A stretch of DNA of 64,000 nt from NCBI RefSeq assembly GCF_900182915.1, contig NZ_FXUG01000004.1, positions 371,498 through 435,497 of the forward strand, read 5' to 3'. Below the pieces are notes generated by a model that saw nothing but the letters and a program-made list of their open reading frames with translations, made no database searches and was not told the DNA's origin. This DNA comes from Neorhodopirellula lusitana (GTDB taxonomy: Bacteria > Planctomycetota > Planctomycetia > Pirellulales > Pirellulaceae). Position numbers and translations under genes: made by a program. Positions 31,394 through 40,526 of this stretch are shown piece after piece (within the stretch, counting starts at the first letter, position 1; each line of letters starts with the position of its first letter).

Positions 31394-33076
31394 ATGTACC
31401 GACTGCTGCTCTGTTTTCGCTATCTTCGCACCCGCTATATCGCGTTGGCGTCGATCATTAGCGTGACCCTCGGCGTCGCAACGCTGATCGTCGTTAACAG
31501 CGTTATGGCTGGCTTTTCGGCCGAAATGCACGAGCGTTTGCACGGTCTGGCATCCGATATTTTGATCGAGTGCCACGCCAGCGGCGGAATGCCCGACCCC
31601 GAAGGCCACCTCAAAGAAATCGAAAGAATCGTCGGTGACGATCTAGTCGGATCTTCCTGCAGCGTGCACGTCCCCAGCATGCTCGGCATCGACTTCAACG
31701 GACAATTGATCACCCGGCACGTCAACCTGGTCGGCATCGACGCCAAAACCTACGACACAGTCAGCCACTTTGGTCGCTACCTGATTCACCCCGATAACCA
31801 AGAACAGGTGTCGTTCGACCTTCGTGAAAACGGCTTCAGCGACGAGCGAGAAAACTTCCCCGCGTCAGGCTGGCAGTATCGCAAAGCTCGTCTGGCTTAT
31901 GAAAAAGCACTGGCCGACGAACGAGCTCGAATCGAAGAAATGGACCGAGCGGTCAGCCGCCTCGAAAACGAATCGATCCAACGATCCGCCGGCGAATTGC
32001 TTACAAACGACGACACAACAGCAGACCAAGATACAGCAGACCAAGATACAGCAAACGACGATACCTCAGCCGATCAAGCCGCGGCCGGACCTAGCTTCGC
32101 CGCCGACGGACCCAACTTGGGACGCATGATCCCAGCCGAGATGATGGGCGGCGTTGGCACCGACGCGAACGGCGAGATCGAAATGTTCGATCCTTCCAAG
32201 GAACAATACCCGGGAATCATTCTCGGGATTTCAACCTGCAGCAACAAGCTTCGTGACGACAACGGCAATGTCCGCGATCACTACTATTGCCGCCCGGGTG
32301 ACGACGTGCGGATGATGTTCCCGAACGCTTCGGAAAACCCAAAAGTTGTTAATCAAAAATTCACCGTCGTGGATTTGTACGAGTCCGGCATGAGCGAGTA
32401 CGACAGTACGTTCGCGTTCGTCCGCTTGGATCATCTGCAAGACTTCCGCGGCATGATCGATCCGATTTCAGGTGGCAAGAGTATCACCACGATCCAACTG
32501 AAACTCGCCGAGGGAGCCAACCTCAACGCAGTTCGCGACGCACTGCGTCTTCGCTTCCCACCGGACACTTACGCCTACAGCATCCAAACCTGGCGGGACA
32601 TGCAAGGTCCCCTGCTGGCTGCCGTCCGCCTAGAAACAACGATTTTGAACATCCTGCTGTTCCTGATTATTGCCGTCGCCGGCTTCGGGATCCTGGCCAC
32701 GTTCTTCATGATCGTGGTCGAAAAGACCCGCGACATTGGGACCCTCAAAGCACTGGGCGCCAGTGGCACCGGCGTGATGAGCATCTTCCTCAGCTACGGC
32801 TTATTGCTGGGCATTGTCGGCAGTGGAGTTGGCTTGTTGGGCGGCGTGATGTTTGTCCACCGAATCAACGACGTCGCTGGCTTGATCGAAAGGATCACCG
32901 GCCAAGAAGTATTCGACCCCACGGTCTACTACTTCACTGAAATCCCTACGATCATCAATCCGTTCACTTTGTGCTGGGTGATGGCCGGTGCGGTCGCGAT
33001 CGCGGCCGGTGCCAGCGTGCTGCCCGCCATGCGAGCCGCCCGAATGCACCCCGTAACGGCACTGCGTTTTGAATAG
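31394..33076 (+). CDS. lolC: LolC/LolE-type ABC transporter permease
   Basis: A 560-residue permease. The first helix lies near residues 15-40 (YIALASIISVTLGVATLIVV), followed by a large periplasmic MacB-like domain, then three helices in the last ~170 residues with VEKTRDIGTLKALGA between them. This is the LolC/E plan for releasing lipoproteins from the inner membrane. Compared with the usual ~400 residues, it holds an extra Asp/Ala/Gln-rich segment around residues 170-260 with a short in-frame repeat. lolD follows 25 bp downstream. Confidence 0.9.
   Translation: MYRLLLCFRYLRTRYIALASIISVTLGVATLIVVNSVMAGFSAEMHERLHGLASDILIECHASGGMPDPEGHLKEIERIVGDDLVGSSCSVHVPSMLGIDFNGQLITRHVNLVGIDAKTYDTVSHFGRYLIHPDNQEQVSFDLRENGFSDERENFPASGWQYRKARLAYEKALADERARIEEMDRAVSRLENESIQRSAGELLTNDDTTADQDTADQDTANDDTSADQAAAGPSFAADGPNLGRMIPAEMMGGVGTDANGEIEMFDPSKEQYPGIILGISTCSNKLRDDNGNVRDHYYCRPGDDVRMMFPNASENPKVVNQKFTVVDLYESGMSEYDSTFAFVRLDHLQDFRGMIDPISGGKSITTIQLKLAEGANLNAVRDALRLRFPPDTYAYSIQTWRDMQGPLLAAVRLETTILNILLFLIIAVAGFGILATFFMIVVEKTRDIGTLKALGASGTGVMSIFLSYGLLLGIVGSGVGLLGGVMFVHRINDVAGLIERITGQEVFDPTVYYFTEIPTIINPFTLCWVMAGAVAIAAGASVLPAMRAARMHPVTALRFE
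32018..32062 (+). repeat. 15-bp in-frame tandem repeat inside lolC
   Basis: Two perfect units of ACAGCAGACCAAGAT and a third degenerate unit encode repeated Thr-Ala-Asp-Gln-Asp in the lolC insertion. The unit length is a multiple of three, so changes in copy number would keep the frame. Confidence 0.75.
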
Positions 33077-33101
33077 TGCATCTTCCCCACGATCGATTCA
33101 C

Positions 33102-33872
33102 ATGACCTCATCCAGCGATATGCCCATTCTAGAAGCTCGCGATATCCGCAAGAGCTACTACAAGAACCAGATCGAACTGCCCGTTTTGCGGGGAGTCGAT
33201 GTTGCGTTCCATCGCGGCGAACTGTCGGCCCTGGTCGGACGCAGCGGCAGTGGCAAGAGCACGCTGATGCACTTGCTAGCCACCCTGGACCAACCCGATT
33301 CGGGTGAGGTCTGGTTCAACGGAAAACGCATCGACAACCTGTCTCGACGTGTTCGCGATTCTTATCGCAATCAAGACATCGGGATCATCTTCCAGTTCTA
33401 CCACTTGTTGCCTGAACTGACCGCACTGGAAAACGTGCTCGCGCCCGCCATGATCAGCCGCAGCGTACTGGGTTACCTCCGCGAACGCCGGTCGCTCGCC
33501 AAACGCGCCGAAGCGATGCTAGATCGAGTGGGTCTGCTCGAACGCCGAGGACACAAGCCGTCCGAAATGTCGGGTGGCGAAATGCAACGCGTCGCAATCG
33601 CTCGGTCGCTGATGTCCGAACCACAACTCTTGTTGGCTGACGAGCCGACTGGAAACCTGGACACCGAAACCGGCGAATCGATTTTGGAATTGCTACAACA
33701 ATTAAACAACGACGATGGCTTGACGATCGTGATGATCACCCACGATGACGCCATCGCAAGTCGCGCCGATCGTTGCTACCGAATGCAAGACGGATTGCTA
33801 GTGGACCGTTTAAAAGACAGCCCCCGCAAGGCGTCTGACAACGCTAACAAAGCAGCCCGATTGATCGCCTAA
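33102..33872 (+). CDS. lolD: LolD-type ABC transporter ATP-binding protein
   Basis: A 256-residue ATPase. It has Walker A GRSGSGKSTLMHLLA, the MSGGEMQRVAIARSL signature, Walker B LLLADEPTGNLD and the H-loop MITHD. It is the partner of the upstream LolC-type permease and would power lipoprotein extraction from the inner membrane. The ATG at 33102 leaves 11 residues before the folded part; an upstream TTG at 33069 overlaps lolC and is less likely. Confidence 0.94.
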   Translation: MTSSSDMPILEARDIRKSYYKNQIELPVLRGVDVAFHRGELSALVGRSGSGKSTLMHLLATLDQPDSGEVWFNGKRIDNLSRRVRDSYRNQDIGIIFQFYHLLPELTALENVLAPAMISRSVLGYLRERRSLAKRAEAMLDRVGLLERRGHKPSEMSGGEMQRVAIARSLMSEPQLLLADEPTGNLDTETGESILELLQQLNNDDGLTIVMITHDDAIASRADRCYRMQDGLLVDRLKDSPRKASDNANKAARLIA

Positions 33873-34010
33873 CAGCCTGTTGATTTTCGGTTGCAATAGG
33901 CACAGCCCCTGCGCCCTTCGGATAAAAGCATTTGAGAACGCCACAATTTAACTGGCGGACTAAACGCCAGCGCGTCTCTGCTACCTTGCGATGCGAATTT
34001 CAACACGCCG

Positions 34011-34538
34011 CTAAGCGTTGCTACTTGGCTTAGCAATCGCCGAAGGGTCACCGAACGCGATTTCAATCGCTCGATCAAAACGTTCTCTTAGCAACGTCAT
34101 TTGGTCCGCACTGAGACTCTGGCCAATCATGCTGGCCACGTGCAGCCCAATGATCAAGATCGCTCCGATCGGAATCACCAGCAAGCACGAGGGCTGGTAG
34201 CCGAGGCTCCACTGCACATAGCCGACAATCGCGGCCAACAGCATCAAGACGGCGACCACAAAGTAGAACGCCATAAACATCGTCCATATTTCAGGCCGAG
34301 GCGAATAGCGAGCAAACAGCTGCGACCCGCCATCGGTTGCACTGAACTGAGCCGACAGGTGGGGCGACCAAAAGCGTCGCTCGGCACGTTCGATCTTAAA
34401 ATCAAACACGGTCCCCGCCGATTCCGCCAATCCCCGAATTTCCTCGCTTGCGATCGCAGCCTTCAGCCGTTCGATCGCCACATCCTTCTCGAAAGGAACG
34501 TCCACCTCGAAGGCGGGTTGAAGCTGGAAGAACTTCAT
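34011..34538 (-). CDS. Membrane protein of unknown function
   Basis: A 175-residue protein from ATG 34538 (MKFFQLQPAFEVDVPFEKD). A soluble N-terminal ~90 residues is followed by two adjacent helices (MFMAFYFVVAVLMLLAAIVGYVQ and SCLLVIPIGAILIIGLHVA) and a helical tail. The frame is open back to ATG 34733, but those extra residues do not look like protein. It stands alone and faces leftward between lolD and the GTPase operon. I do not recognise the family. Confidence 0.65.
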   Translation of the reverse strand: MKFFQLQPAFEVDVPFEKDVAIERLKAAIASEEIRGLAESAGTVFDFKIERAERRFWSPHLSAQFSATDGGSQLFARYSPRPEIWTMFMAFYFVVAVLMLLAAIVGYVQWSLGYQPSCLLVIPIGAILIIGLHVASMIGQSLSADQMTLLRERFDRAIEIAFGDPSAIAKPSSNA

Positions 34539-34985
34539 AAGGATCGACTCGGCTGCCGGAGCAATTTGACTAGTGGGGACGATGGGCCAATTCAGTTGCC
34601 GGGGCGAATTATAGTGCCAAAAGTAGCGATGATGTTGCTCCCGAGCGAACTCTGAGAACAGCGTTTTTCTTAGGACAGCCCGACTCCTAAGCCAGTCCAG
34701 AGAATGAACCTGAAGTTGGGCGTGCCTGTTCACAAATTACCTGACTTCTAAATCTCTTGCGTGTGATTCCAAGGTACGGGCACTCGCGTGGCCGGGCGAT
34801 GCGACAACGGATGATGCGACAACGGATTCCGCTGGATTACAATGAAGCTGCAATTTACTGGCTCCGGTTGTGCTCACCACGAACAACTAGGATGATATGG
34901 GCCCCTGATTGGCATTGCATCCAGTGAATTCGCTCTTCGTCTTTGCCTAGACTCTTCGTTCCCCCTATCTGCTGCTTTCCGCTTG
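34539..34985. other. Gap upstream of the GTPase operon
   Basis: About 447 bp without a supported gene. It includes a 15-bp direct repeat, two copies of GATGCGACAACGGAT in tandem at 34798-34827. The promoter of the rightward five-gene GTPase unit should lie here; none was identified by eye. Confidence 0.4.
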
Positions 34986-37145
34986 ATGTTCCCGCTCCGT
35001 CGCTCTTCGAAAGAACCGGACATCGACTGGCCGGCGCTGCTGGCATTGCTCGAAGACGATGACCGCCGAGCCACGCTCGCTCGTCTGGCCCCAACAGAGG
35101 GACGGGAGAGCTTCCTGGCCGCCCTTCGTCGAATTGATCCGGAAGTGGTGAAGGACACCATGACTTCGGGCCGACGCCTGGAAAGTTCCAGTCGTTTGAT
35201 TCAGCGTCCAACCGTGGCCGTCGCCGGCATGCTGAACAGCGGCAAGACCAGCTTGGTGAGCTCGTTCTTGAGCCCCGCGGGACAAGCCCGAACACTGCGG
35301 GGGACTTCCAACCGCGAAGGCACGCACCGCTTTGTGTTGTGGCTACCACAATCCTGGCGGGATGACGTGGACCTGTGGAGTTTATTGGTCCAGCGCATTG
35401 GCGACTCACTAGGCAGCCCGCCTGAAGACTTAGCCGAAGATCCCGAAGCCGCCGCCGCCCAATACAACAACCGTGCTGGCGACATTTCTAGCTTGTCGGT
35501 TGCCCTGCTCGCCACCGATCCCGGGTTAGACGAGGTGGGAGTCGGGTTGCTGGATTGCCCCGACATTGTTTCGGATGAAGAACTCGGATTGGGGTCACCG
35601 GCTGAACGGAAAGCCCTGCTCGGTCGCGCGGCAACCTTGTGCAGCGCATTCTTGATCGTCACCGACGCGGCATCCTCACGCGACACAACTTTGGCCGACT
35701 TGGTCCGCATCGCTTCGGACCTGATGCCCGGCGTGCCTCGGATGCTGGCGGTCAATAAAGTGCGTCCTCGCCAAACTCCTGATCAAGTCCACGAGACGTT
35801 CTCGCCGTTATCCAAAAAGTTCGGTTTGTCATCCGTCTACGCTGCCTACGACTTCGACGTTCCTGCATCGCGTCCGTTCATCCCCAAACTGGATGACGAA
35901 CCTGTTCCCAGCCCCGGCGGTGAAGAAGAAACCGAACCGCTGCCCGTGTTCTTTGAATTGGCAGAGAACCCAGACGACAACCCACCGGCGGCGATTTCCA
36001 GCGACCGACTTTTGGCGTCCTTGCCATCCAAGTTGGACCGAGGCGAACTGTTCGCACAATTGCATCGAGCACTTCGCATCAACCTTGAAAAAACGGTTTG
36101 GGACGAAGGACTGGAAGCGATCCAAGACGACGCGGAAGAATCCTTTGCCAAAACGCGAGAGTGCCAACGGGTCCTGCTTGACGCGTCACTGGAATTCTTT
36201 GCACACCGGAAGGTCGGTGGCGAGGTCATGGAACTTCGACTGCATCAAAGCGAGCGGATCATTCGTCAATTGTCGGAATCGTTCGCCGCCACCGCGCCGT
36301 GGTATGCCCGCTGGGGTGTGCGTCTGAATTCGACGGTAAGGCGAATCGTTGGCGGTGCCAGTGACTTGGTGCGAAGCTTGACTCCGTCCGGCCTGTCTCG
36401 CAAAACCGCAGACGAGATCAAGGGCCGTTTTCGCTCGGGTGAATACGGCGGTCTGATTGAACCGAAGGGTTTGCTACGCGAGATCCAACGTCACGGCGGC
36501 ACGATCGTGCTATCCCATTATCGCGACAACCAATCCGGCGCGTCCACGCCGGTGCAGCCTCACCCAACGGATGTCGATATCGAAGCGATCATCCAAGACA
36601 GCCTTCTGTTACCGCCAATCGAACGAGCGGTGACGCGGTTCGAACAGGACGACTTCACTACCCTCGATCCGCGCCGGCTTGATGACGCGATTCGGCAGAT
36701 GTGGAAAGAAGTCCCCGTTCACAAAAAGATCGCCACCGGCTTAACTCCATTGGCCGCCTTGTTCGCAACCTTTGGTGCCGTCTTGATGGTACCAATCGAC
36801 TTCGGTGCCAACCTCTTTCTCGCTGCCTCCATCCCCGAGCTGCTGGCTGCTGCTGGATTGTCGACCTTGGCAGCGATGTGGGCGAGTGACCGCGGTGCTC
36901 GCGATGTCGGACAACAGGCCGCTCGTCAACAGCTTGCTGACTTCCTAGCCGTGTTGTGTGACGAATTGGGCATCGCACGCCCGGAGCCGCCGATGCATGT
37001 GCGTGTCGGCGGCGGTGAAATTGCCTTGCCGACATCCAAGATCAGCCGCAGCGAAACCAGCGGTCCTTCGATCGCGGTTTACCGAGTGCGGAAAGAGTTT
37101 GTGTCTGAGCTCAAGAAGTTGTTGCCCCGATCGGAAAACGTCTAA
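34986..37145 (+). CDS. Large P-loop GTPase with C-terminal membrane hairpin
   Basis: A 719-residue protein. A GTPase domain has G1 GMLNSGKT (residues 81-88), a G3-like DCPD (190-193) and G4 NKVR (257-260). A long helical region follows, then a hydrophobic pair near residues 590-645 (starting TPLAALFATFGAVLMVP) and a soluble tail. GTPase, helical stalk and membrane hairpin is the plan of dynamin-like and related membrane-acting GTPases, but I cannot name a family. It is the first gene of a coupled unit: its TAA overlaps the next ATG. The ATG at 34986 is used rather than the TTG just before it. Confidence 0.82.
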   Translation: MFPLRRSSKEPDIDWPALLALLEDDDRRATLARLAPTEGRESFLAALRRIDPEVVKDTMTSGRRLESSSRLIQRPTVAVAGMLNSGKTSLVSSFLSPAGQARTLRGTSNREGTHRFVLWLPQSWRDDVDLWSLLVQRIGDSLGSPPEDLAEDPEAAAAQYNNRAGDISSLSVALLATDPGLDEVGVGLLDCPDIVSDEELGLGSPAERKALLGRAATLCSAFLIVTDAASSRDTTLADLVRIASDLMPGVPRMLAVNKVRPRQTPDQVHETFSPLSKKFGLSSVYAAYDFDVPASRPFIPKLDDEPVPSPGGEEETEPLPVFFELAENPDDNPPAAISSDRLLASLPSKLDRGELFAQLHRALRINLEKTVWDEGLEAIQDDAEESFAKTRECQRVLLDASLEFFAHRKVGGEVMELRLHQSERIIRQLSESFAATAPWYARWGVRLNSTVRRIVGGASDLVRSLTPSGLSRKTADEIKGRFRSGEYGGLIEPKGLLREIQRHGGTIVLSHYRDNQSGASTPVQPHPTDVDIEAIIQDSLLLPPIERAVTRFEQDDFTTLDPRRLDDAIRQMWKEVPVHKKIATGLTPLAALFATFGAVLMVPIDFGANLFLAASIPELLAAAGLSTLAAMWASDRGARDVGQQAARQQLADFLAVLCDELGIARPEPPMHVRVGGGEIALPTSKISRSETSGPSIAVYRVRKEFVSELKKLLPRSENV

Positions 37146-39076
37146 TGTCAGCGTCAACATCCGATGCAGGTTCCCAGTTTGTTCAACGCGTCCGTCACGC
37201 CGCCACGCGGGTGTTGGGAAACAGTGAAGCAGGCACGGAGATCATCGACTTGTGCCGGCAACACGAAGATGCACGCGAGATGGTCCTGGCCGACCGAGCT
37301 GAAGACGCCACTGTCGTCGCAATCGTGGGCGCGACCGGCCAAGGCAAATCCTGGATCACCCGGCAACTGCTAAGCGATGCGTCCGTCGCCGCAACCATTC
37401 GAAGTGGTAACAACCTCGATGAGGCCACTGAAAAGCTAACCTGGATCGGGCCACGCCCACCCGCAGACTTAGATTCACGTCACGAGCGGTTCGTTGCTTG
37501 CGCCGCGTCAAAGATGCAGTCAATCGGGATGCCTTATTTGATCGTCGACGCACCCGGTGCAACCGACGATCGTCGCGGTATCGCCGGCGTTGCCGAACGA
37601 GCCTTATCTTTGGCGTCGGTATTAGTGTTGGTGATTCGCCGCGACCAACTTCGTTCCCAACGCGTCACCGGCTTGGCCGCCGCGTCCGAAGGCACGATTG
37701 TGATCCCGGTGGTCAACATGGCCCCGGTCTCAACGTCAGGTTCCGAACCGGGGCAAGCCGGCACAGACCTCGCCGCCGACATCGAAACGCTGGTTTCGCG
37801 ACTTCGTGAAACGGCGCCGCAAAGCAGCATCCAACCCGCCGTCGTGGTCCCCGATTTTGAAATCGATCCACGCAGCGAAGACGCTGTCGGAAACGCGGCA
37901 GCCAACGAACTGAGCAAAGCGATTGAATTTGCGATCGAAGAAGCGGGTTCCGGCGACCATCGACGCGGTACTCGCTTGACAGCAATGGACGCACGCTTCA
38001 CCGCCGCTGTCGCCTCGGTGCTACAAAACCAGCTGCCTGACTTAACCAACGCAATCGACCGACTCGACGCCGAGGCTCGCAAACTGCCCACGCAAATTGC
38101 TTCCACCTTGCTGGGCGGCCCCATCCCGCTTCGAGCCGCCGTCCGCAACCGATTGCGACTGGAACTGCTTTCTGATACCGCAGCGATTTGGTTTCCGTTC
38201 CGTACAATTTTGTCGCTATTGAATCTGACGCACGGGGCTTGGGACCGGGTCCTGCTGTCGTTCAGCGGCTCGATCCCATCACTGGTGGGTGCGGTCTACA
38301 CGGGAGTCCAGAACATCCGTGGCCAACACGAAACCGGCCACGACTTACGCAACGGACTCCGCCAAAGAGCCTCCGCGGCAGTGACCGACCGACTCGGCCC
38401 CATGGCCAACCGTTTTCGATCGGAACTGAATCAGCTGCGACGCGGGCAAGTTGGCCTAGACGACGGACGCGCCGACCTCGACGACGCACCGCCAGCCACC
38501 CTCTCGGGCGTCGACGCATTGCAAGAACAATCGCAATCCGCATTCGACAAGGCCATTCAAAAAGGCAGCGTGTCTGGGTTGTTCGCCATGCTCAGCGGAT
38601 TGATTGGCACCGTGATCTTTTGGTGCTTGATGGCCGGCCCGCTGATTGCCCTCTACCAAAGCTATTTGGGTGCGAGTGTGGAAACGCTGTTTGAGTTGTT
38701 TGCCAATCAGGATACGACGACCTCAACCGGACTGGATCCCGCCACAATCAGCCTGGCTGCCCAAGGCTCAACCGCCACCGATCATGGCCCCCAAATCGTC
38801 AGTTCCCTTGACCGGTTCCCGCGTCCTCATGCGTCCATGCTGCTAACCGGCTTGCTGCTTTCGCTTTTGCCGACATCCATTTTTGCCATGGTCGTCCTTT
38901 CCATTTGCCAAGGGCGACACCGAATAGACCGGATTGAGCGCCACTTGCGAGACCGGCACGACGCAATCATCGCGGACCTGCAATCGTCAGGCGTGCTGCG
39001 TTTGCGTTGGAGCGACCCTTTGCTTGCCGACGCCGAGTTCCTGTTATCAATCGGACGAACAGGCCAACACAAATGA
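37145..39076 (+). CDS. Second P-loop GTPase-like membrane protein
   Basis: A 643-residue protein. G1 is GATGQGKS (residues 62-69) and the switch II region is LIVDAPGATDD (132-142). At the G4 position VVNMAP replaces NKxD, so guanine specificity may be lost. A helical middle precedes two hydrophobic stretches, near residues 477-505 and 563-590, that would anchor it. It shares plan but little sequence with the upstream GTPase, suggesting a hetero-pair. The start overlaps the upstream stop by one base and its stop overlaps the ExbB-like start. Confidence 0.8.
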   Translation: MSASTSDAGSQFVQRVRHAATRVLGNSEAGTEIIDLCRQHEDAREMVLADRAEDATVVAIVGATGQGKSWITRQLLSDASVAATIRSGNNLDEATEKLTWIGPRPPADLDSRHERFVACAASKMQSIGMPYLIVDAPGATDDRRGIAGVAERALSLASVLVLVIRRDQLRSQRVTGLAAASEGTIVIPVVNMAPVSTSGSEPGQAGTDLAADIETLVSRLRETAPQSSIQPAVVVPDFEIDPRSEDAVGNAAANELSKAIEFAIEEAGSGDHRRGTRLTAMDARFTAAVASVLQNQLPDLTNAIDRLDAEARKLPTQIASTLLGGPIPLRAAVRNRLRLELLSDTAAIWFPFRTILSLLNLTHGAWDRVLLSFSGSIPSLVGAVYTGVQNIRGQHETGHDLRNGLRQRASAAVTDRLGPMANRFRSELNQLRRGQVGLDDGRADLDDAPPATLSGVDALQEQSQSAFDKAIQKGSVSGLFAMLSGLIGTVIFWCLMAGPLIALYQSYLGASVETLFELFANQDTTTSTGLDPATISLAAQGSTATDHGPQIVSSLDRFPRPHASMLLTGLLLSLLPTSIFAMVVLSICQGRHRIDRIERHLRDRHDAIIADLQSSGVLRLRWSDPLLADAEFLLSIGRTGQHK

Positions 39077-39912
39077 GCTGGACCGCATTCGCACAAACGA
39101 CTCCTCCGGCCGCCAACGATTCACTTTGGGACATTGTCACCAGCGGTGGCTGGCCCGGCATCCTGATCCTGCTGGTACTGGTCTCGCTTAGTATCGCGGC
39201 GGCGTACTTAGTCATCGACCAGGTCCTATCGCTACGCCGAGACGACATCTTGCCGCCTGGACTTTCCAACGAGATCGCTGGGCTGCTTCGCGATGGAAAA
39301 GTAGCGGACGCCGACGAAGCCTTACGAGCTCGACCCAGCGTGCTGGCGGGCGTGGTTTCCCTCGCGTTGGCCACCAGAGAATTTGGCTGGGCGGAAATTG
39401 AAAAGACGGTGGAAGACACGCTGCTGGAACGGTCCGCCGCAATGCATCGCCGAATTGACTATCTGTCGATGATTGCAAACCTGTCACCGATGGTCGGGTT
39501 GCTGGGCACGGTGACCGGAATGATCTTCGCTTTCCGACAAGTTGCCGCCACCAGTGGTGCAGCCGGCGCGGGCGATTTAGCCGAGGGCATCTACCAGGCG
39601 TTGGTGACCACGGTCGGCGGCCTCGTCGTCGCCATTCCAGCGTTAGCCGCCGTCGGGGTGCTCCGAAACCGAGTGGACACTTTAATGTCGGAAGTCACGA
39701 TGCACGCCGAACGATCTTTGTCCCCGCTGCGAAGAAGGATGATCGCATCGCCCACGACCGCTTCACCGCGAATCGGGCCCGTCGCCCCCGCCCAAATGCG
39801 AGGGACGAAGGTGAACCCGCCTAACGTGGAAACGGCCCCTCCCGTCCCTGCCGACCCAACGGTGGGACACCCTCGCACGCCGCCGCAACCTCGCAAGAAA
39901 GGGAAGTCATGA
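39073..39912 (+). CDS. MotA/TolQ/ExbB family proton-channel protein
   Basis: A 279-residue membrane protein. The N-terminal helix (WPGILILLVLVSLSIAAAYLVI), a cytoplasmic loop of ~100 residues, and two later helices with LSPMVGLLGTVTGMIFAF and the GIYQALVTTVGGLVVAIPALA segment match the TolQ/ExbB/MotA channel family. These proteins normally pair with TolR/ExbD to turn proton flow into mechanical work; no such partner is encoded beside it. The tail after residue ~225 is Pro-rich. It is coupled to both neighbours by ATGA overlaps. Confidence 0.92.
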   Translation: MSWTAFAQTTPPAANDSLWDIVTSGGWPGILILLVLVSLSIAAAYLVIDQVLSLRRDDILPPGLSNEIAGLLRDGKVADADEALRARPSVLAGVVSLALATREFGWAEIEKTVEDTLLERSAAMHRRIDYLSMIANLSPMVGLLGTVTGMIFAFRQVAATSGAAGAGDLAEGIYQALVTTVGGLVVAIPALAAVGVLRNRVDTLMSEVTMHAERSLSPLRRRMIASPTTASPRIGPVAPAQMRGTKVNPPNVETAPPVPADPTVGHPRTPPQPRKKGKS

Positions 39913-40526
39913 ACAACGCGTTTGCTCTAGGATTGCTAGTCTGTTCGGCAGGCACCCTCGTTGGCGGCACGACCCACGACTGCTGGGCTCAAGAAACCAC
40001 TCCACACGAAAACAACAACGACAGCCTGCCATTCGAAGCGTTTGCTCCGCTGAAACCGATCCAGCCCCGCGGTTCTACTGATTCACACACGGCGGATCCA
40101 GCGGCTGAACGAATCAGCAGCGTGCTACAAGACGCCGACGCTTCACCACAAGCACCGGGCCTCCTGGGCGACGTTCTGGATATCATTCGGGAACGAGGAA
40201 GTATCCTGGACGGATCAGTCCTGGATCCCAAACTGGATCCGGCACTGAACTTACCAACCGAACACAATCCCATCGCGTTCGATCAACAAAACGGAAAAGC
40301 CTCCGGGCTCCCTTCATCGTCGAGCCAGACCGACCAACGATTCATCGCGGCGGAATCGCTACTCCGCGCCGCTCGAAAACTCGAAACGCTGCCGCCCCCC
40401 AGCACCCGCCAAAGCCGCGACCAACGAAGCCAATTGATCCAACACATGCGAATGGAAGCGTCCGCAATCCTGACTGCGATCTTCCACCCACATCCCACCG
40501 GTCCTCTCGAAACATTCCTGCCCTAG
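39909..40526 (+). CDS. Small secreted hypothetical protein of the GTPase unit
   Basis: A 205-residue protein with a signal peptide (MNNAFALGLLVCSAGTLVGG, cleavage probably near CWAQ). The mature part is low in hydrophobic residues, with a helical C-terminal ~60 residues. No conserved motif was recognised. The start overlaps the ExbB-like stop as ATGA. It fills the place where an ExbD/TolR gene would be expected, but it has no retained N-terminal anchor and no ExbD-like pattern, so I do not call it that. Confidence 0.7.
   Translation: MNNAFALGLLVCSAGTLVGGTTHDCWAQETTPHENNNDSLPFEAFAPLKPIQPRGSTDSHTADPAAERISSVLQDADASPQAPGLLGDVLDIIRERGSILDGSVLDPKLDPALNLPTEHNPIAFDQQNGKASGLPSSSSQTDQRFIAAESLLRAARKLETLPPPSTRQSRDQRSQLIQHMRMEASAILTAIFHPHPTGPLETFLP

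Noticed and set aside
33873..34010. Short inverted repeat TGGCG/CGCCA as a lolD terminator
   Set aside because: Stem of only five bases and no T-run.
39909..40526. ExbD/TolR partner of the ExbB-like protein
   Set aside because: It has a cleavable-looking signal peptide instead of a single anchor with the conserved Asp, and no ExbD-type domain pattern.
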